From: Phoronis ovalis
Lineage: Eukaryota; Phoronida; Phoronidae
DNA: 10,623 bases
Assembly (NCBI GenBank): GCA_028565635.1
Contig: JAOXYB010061679.1
Coordinates: forward strand, 1-10,623
Direction: 5' to 3'
Below the pieces are notes generated by a model, which saw only the letters and a program-made list of their open reading frames with translations, made no database searches and was not told the origin of the DNA. The translations under genes and the position numbers were made by a program. Shown piece by piece: positions 7,755 through 10,623 of the stretch (the stretch's first letter is position 1; each line of letters starts with the position of its first letter).

Positions 7755-7871
7755 TTGTTTTTTGTTTGTTCCATTTCAGTGCCTAGGGACACTATCATTC
7801 ATAGTGGTATATATTATATGGATATATTGACTGCATTATGGGGTGTTGCTTTCAAAGACGCCATTGCCTAG
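7755..7871 (+). other. Candidate plus-strand acceptor with a short terminal frame
   Basis: A long pyrimidine-rich tract (7755-7777) ends in CAG at 7777-7779, one of the best plus-strand 3' splice sites in the window. One frame downstream is open for 29 codons to TAG at 7871, with segments PRDTIIHSGIYYMDI and LTALWGVAFKDAIA. It would be the last coding exon of a plus-strand gene. No donor-bearing partner exon was found on that strand, the length is within chance, and no family is recognised. No clear polyadenylation signal lies close behind it. Confidence 0.15.
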
Positions 7872-7888
7872 TACAGGTTGTATATTTC

Positions 7889-7934
7889 AACTTTACACTT
7901 CTGTGTTTATATAACTTCATCCACTTCTGTGTTT
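7889..7934. repeat. Two imperfect tandem copies of about 25 bases
   Basis: CACTTCTGTGTTT occurs at 7896-7908 and again at 7922-7934. The preceding AACTT (7889-7893 and 7913-7917) is also repeated, with a two-base length difference between copies. This is a local duplication, with no sign of coding. Confidence 0.6.
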
Positions 7935-8061
7935 CTCAAGGGGTTAAAAAAATTTAAATACAAGAAATTTAGTTTTATCTCTGTCATGTCTTTGCAAAAT
8001 GTAGGGTGAATGATCCATGTCAAAAAAAATTCAGCAAAAAATACTTGATTGAACTATCAGG

Positions 8062-8334
8062 ATGGCTGAAATGAGAGAAACAGGTTTCGCACCTTTGAGC
8101 TCAATGCAGTCACCTATAGTGAGATATCGAGAATTCAATATTGGAATGAAAGACGATACAATCTCAATGCCGTGGCTGCATCTGCTGCTCAATCTAATGA
8201 TATGCTCCCACACTGGGACCCCAGCTGATCAATCTAATGATATGCTCCCATCCCAGGACTTCCAGCTGATCAATCTAATGATATGCTCCCACCCCGGGAC
8301 TCCCACACATAATTCTTATATCGCTCTTCACTAG
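8062..8334 (+). CDS. Longest reading frame, 90 codons, doubtful
   Basis: The frame opens with ATG in CAGGATGGC, a good start context, and begins MAEMRETGFAPLSSMQSPIV. Residues about 1 to 43 come from a GC-raised, non-repetitive segment. The rest is translated from three copies of a 41-base tandem repeat, so NLMICSH appears twice 27 residues apart, with another register in between. A repeat length that is not a multiple of three argues against selection on the protein. There is no signal peptide, membrane span or domain I recognise. The minus strand has a very good acceptor inside this segment (AG at 8067-8066 after TTTCTCTCATTTC), so the block may be intron or repeat-derived. It is more likely a repeat fragment than a gene. 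Confidence 0.15.
   Translation: MAEMRETGFAPLSSMQSPIVRYREFNIGMKDDTISMPWLHLLLNLMICSHTGTPADQSNDMLPSQDFQLINLMICSHPGTPTHNSYIALH
8190..8310. repeat. Tandem repeat, three copies of 40-41 bases
   Basis: Units start at 8190, 8230 and 8271. The first 21 bases of each, beginning CAATCTAATGATATGCTCCC, are identical. The second halves differ slightly (CACTGGGACCCCAGCTGAT, TCCCAGGACTTCCAGCTGAT, and a third ending CTCCCACACAT). The high similarity indicates a younger array than the two decayed ones in this window. The first two units end in AGCTGAT, giving an E-box CAGCTG at each junction. It lies in a GC-raised block starting near 8060. Confidence 0.9.
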
Positions 8335-8568
8335 ATTCTGCAATTTTAAGTTTCCTTATTAAACCTTCCAATTTTTTCATACACATTTAAATTATAAGAA
8401 CATGATCCTCCTCTGGCAGCAAAGCAGTGCAACAGGTTAAACCCAAAGTATACCCCTCTGGTGTGAATCTGTATTTTTTAATTAAAGAGGATTTTAAGAA
8501 ATATGCATAATGCTTAACGCAAGATTAATGAGATATCATAGTCATCAAAGTTATAGTAAAAGATTGGT
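8335..8568. other. AT-rich stretch, nothing seen
   Basis: No gene or repeat. A TATGCATAATG string near 8502 is AT-rich noise. Confidence 0.6.
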
Positions 8569-8621
8569 TTATTGGATTAGACTAACAAATCAATATGAAC
8601 ATCTAATCAATAATTTGTTAG
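8569..8621. repeat. Two interlocked inverted repeats
   Basis: TTATTGGATTAG (8569-8580) is complementary to CTAATCAATAA (8603-8613) with one bulged base. CTAACAAAT (8582-8590) is exactly complementary to ATTTGTTAG (8613-8621). The arms alternate A-B-A'-B', the order needed for a pseudoknot, although the two right arms share one base. The pairing is visible directly. AT-rich DNA yields such pairs by chance, and no function is known. Confidence 0.5.
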
Positions 8622-9354
8622 ATCAAGCCTAGTAAGCAACAGAATGAAATGGCTGATTAGTTTACTCTATTGTATATAATTGGACTTCTTTAATTTTAAT
8701 TTAGATAAACTGAAATTTGCCACTTATATTCAGAATTGCTTTCTTATTTTTTTTTGTTATGAGAATACAGAAATTATACAAAACAATTCCTGGAAAATCT
8801 AATATACTCAGTTTTTAGTCTCAATAATATCTTAGCAAAAAAAACCATCATATTAAAATGTTACTAGGAAGCTACTCCAATTCATCTTTATACATGAACT
8901 GCTTTGTTTTTTAAGAAAATATCATTTCACTGAATGAATATGGTATTCATAGACTGCCCCACCAGTGAGCTATGTTAATGAATTTCATGAAATTACAATT
9001 GTTTTTTCTTTCAAATATAGCAAAACTGTTTATCTGCGAAAAGTTTAACATAAAGTAATTAATAATACTATTTACTTTCAAGCTAAGCACTGTCCACACA
9101 GATATTTGTAATTCGCTTTCTGAATTAAAGATAAAATTAATCAGACAGAAAGTTAATTACAAGAACTATCAATTTTTAACATCTTGTCAGTGATAACAAA
9201 CAATGCAGAATAAATCATCCATACCTTTACATAATATCTACATATTCATGATTTTTGACTGATCAAAGAAAATTGAAATACTGCAGTTTTAAATTAATAA
9301 TTAATATCAAAGAATGGAACCTGGGGTCAAGACTGAAGATACAAAAGAGCACCT
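8622..9354. other. AT-rich stretch with small palindromes
   Basis: ATGAATA and TATTCAT form a 7-bp stem with a TGG loop (8934-8950). AATTTCATGAAATT (8981-8994) is a perfect 14-base palindrome, but about one or two of that size are expected by chance here. Nothing coding. Confidence 0.5.
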
Positions 9355-9390
9355 GGGAGTCACTCCCTATATAGATCAATACAGGGGGAG
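9355..9390. repeat. Overlapping GC-closed hairpins next to the minisatellite
   Basis: GGGAGTCACTCCC (9355-9367) is a perfect inverted repeat around one base. Its right arm CTCCC (9363-9367) can pair instead with GGGGGAG (9384-9390) around an imperfect palindrome centred on GATC. The two foldings exclude each other. They sit at the left border of a degenerate minisatellite and may be part of the same old insertion. Confidence 0.5.
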
Positions 9391-9397
9391 GCTCTAA

Positions 9398-9682
9398 CAA
9401 AAAGGGATGGGTTTTTACTATAATTCTAGTCCAAGAAAGAGGTAGTTTTTAATAGCGCAAGAAATGGGTTGGATTTGTCATGCACATTTTTAAATTGTTG
9501 TCCAGGAAAGTGGTCATTGTCAGGTTGTCAGTCCATCTAGTCCGAATTGGAGTGGGTATTTTTAAGTTTTCACCTCATCTGCATTTTTGGCTTGCAAATC
9601 CAGGAAAGTTTATTTTTTTGGCCTTTTTAGTCCAGGGGAAGGGTACGTTTTTGCTTTGATCTGGAAAACGGGTGGATTTTGG
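9398..9682. repeat. Decayed minisatellite, about eight degenerate units
   Basis: Related units begin near 9398, 9427, 9455, 9497, 9537, 9597, 9628 and 9658. A typical unit is TAGTCCAGGAAAGGGGTA followed by a run of T and often GGC. Examples are TGTCCAGGAAAGTGG (9499-9513), AATCCAGGAAAGTTTAT (9597-9613) and TAGTCCAGGGGAAGGG (9628-9643). Spacing varies around 30 or its multiples, so units have been lost or stretched. The strand bias is strong, with G on the plus strand and few C. The right part is open in one plus-strand frame for about 58 codons to a stop at 9742, which follows from the repeat and is not evidence for a protein. Confidence 0.7.
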
Positions 9683-10554
9683 AGGTGCAGACTGAGACTC
9701 CTTGAACGAAAGACTTCGGGTAAATGTATCTCTATCTCTTAGGTTCTTCCGATAATTTTTTAACAGCTTCAGTATGATTTTTGCCTTAGGACATTTTAAA
9801 TGACAGTAATGAGTCTAAATGATTTGGACTAATTTTGACTGGCAAATGAATTCGGTAATATTTATTACAGAATCCTTCAGCTAGTTTACCACACATTACT
9901 GTTACCATTATTCCTATCATTCTATACTGTGTAATGTACTTAGTTAAATTTTTAATTCCAAAAAAGTTTAACCCATACCATGTGAGTTACAAAAACAGAA
10001 TGATATGAAACATTAAAATTTCATTATACTTCCCCCCTTCTCACTGCTTACGATAAATTCATAAATTTAAGACAGTCATGTAAAAGCAATTAAAGTTTAT
10101 CTGAGATATCTTTTAAAAAGATTATTATCTACATTTATTCAAGCTTCTATCTTGGAACAATGCACCAAAAAAAATCTTTAAAATAAAATCAACACATAAA
10201 TAAAGAAACTAGAATAAAGAAAACTAGTAGAAATGTTATATATAGTACATTGTAAGTTTACATAAAATATTCTTATATCTATCATATGTTTGTTCTTCTT
10301 TGCTGCATTACTACAACAAACAGAATATGCAAATGAACCAGACTTTCTTACAGAATGAAGTGACAGTGAAACTATTCTCAAAAATTGATTTTCAGGTATT
10401 ATTTGTAACAGATGTACAAAATCTGAAGTGGTATGGAAACATCTATCGCTGTACTCGCAGAGTTAGAATTTATCTTCATATGTGCCATTATATATCTGTA
10501 TGATAGACAATAATTACTTTATGTTTTTTTATGCCTTAAGGTATATACCTACCT
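9683..10554. other. AT-rich stretch, no firm gene
   Basis: The plus strand is open for 67 codons at 10300-10503. The part after a TTTTCAG acceptor-like string (10396) includes NLKWYGNIYRCTRRVRIYLH, but its length is within chance and no family is recognised. A perfect octamer ATGCAAAT lies at 10327-10334. Otherwise the stretch holds T- and A-rich DNA with no repeats. Confidence 0.45.
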
Positions 10555-10623
10555 CTTCCTATCGGCTTTCACGCCACCTTGCGGATTACGGTTACTTATC
10601 GCGCATGCCAACCTTGTTATCAG
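10555..10623 (-). other. Candidate minus-strand 5' exon ending in a splice donor
   Basis: The last 69 bases change sharply in character, with about seven CpGs and far more G+C than the flanking DNA, as at active, less mutated promoters or exons. On the minus strand the stretch ends in GATAGGAAGAG|GTAGGTATAT, a good donor with the boundary between 10555 and 10554. One minus-strand frame is open to the window edge and includes RNPQGGVKADRK; the other two have stops. It may be coding or, fitting the CpG content, a non-coding first exon whose intron runs left towards the minus-strand start at 39. CGCCACCTTGCGG (10572-10584) is a partial CTCF-type match (about 10 of 14 positions). Both plus-strand alternatives are open here too, so strand is not certain. 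Confidence 0.35.

Noticed and set aside
8940-8975. CTGCCCCACCAGTGAG as a second CTCF site
   Set aside because: It fits only if a base is inserted in the core.
8981-8994. Perfect 14-base palindrome AATTTCATGAAATT
   Set aside because: One or two of this size are expected in 10 kb of such AT-rich DNA.
6082-10334. Two perfect POU octamers (6082-6089 and 10327-10334)
   Set aside because: About one is expected by chance in this length and composition, and they are far apart.
10178-10503. Opposed open frames of 67 codons on both strands
   Set aside because: Both are within chance length, overlap each other and match no family.

Overview
This window looks like nuclear DNA of an animal, most likely an AT-rich, intron-rich invertebrate; the species cannot be named. 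By eye about two thirds of the bases are A or T, CpG is sparse outside a few short islands, and stop codons are dense in all six frames. The longest open frames (60 to 90 codons) are about as long as chance gives at this composition. There are no bacterial-style operons, ribosome-binding sites, rRNAs, intact tRNAs, CRISPR arrays or intact transposons. No complete protein-coding gene can be supported. Most of the window is best read as intron, upstream or intergenic DNA with decayed repeats.

The gene signal is at the edges and mostly on the minus strand. At the left edge a minus-strand ATG in good context opens the partial product MATRKKRGVKPSR. It resembles the basic start of the ubiquitin ligase RNF4, but this is weak evidence. 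Upstream of it (rightwards in + coordinates) are an overlapping upstream ORF, a 9-bp inverted repeat, a possible splice acceptor near 162, and a TATA/CCAAT promoter-like arrangement at 551-625 pointing at this gene. At the right edge a CpG-rich stretch ends at a minus-strand GAG|GTAGGT donor (10555), so it may be a 5' exon of the same or another minus-strand gene. Two more strong minus-strand donors lie at 1055 and 7366; the second closes a protein-like 19-codon ORF starting with ATG. One model that fits is a single minus-strand gene with alternative first exons spread over about 10 kb, but RNA data would be needed.

The middle holds three decayed or short minisatellites (3797-3952, 8190-8310, 9398-9682), a near-perfect CTCF-type motif (5293-5306), paired ETS-type sites (6804-6854), several hairpins including an interlocked pair (8569-8621), and short protein-like fragments. 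One of these, on the minus strand at 2234-2296, looks like part of an EF hand. Everything between is AT-rich sequence with nothing recognisable. I did not find a convincing new biological system. The best leads are the minus-strand exon and promoter set and the degenerate minisatellites.
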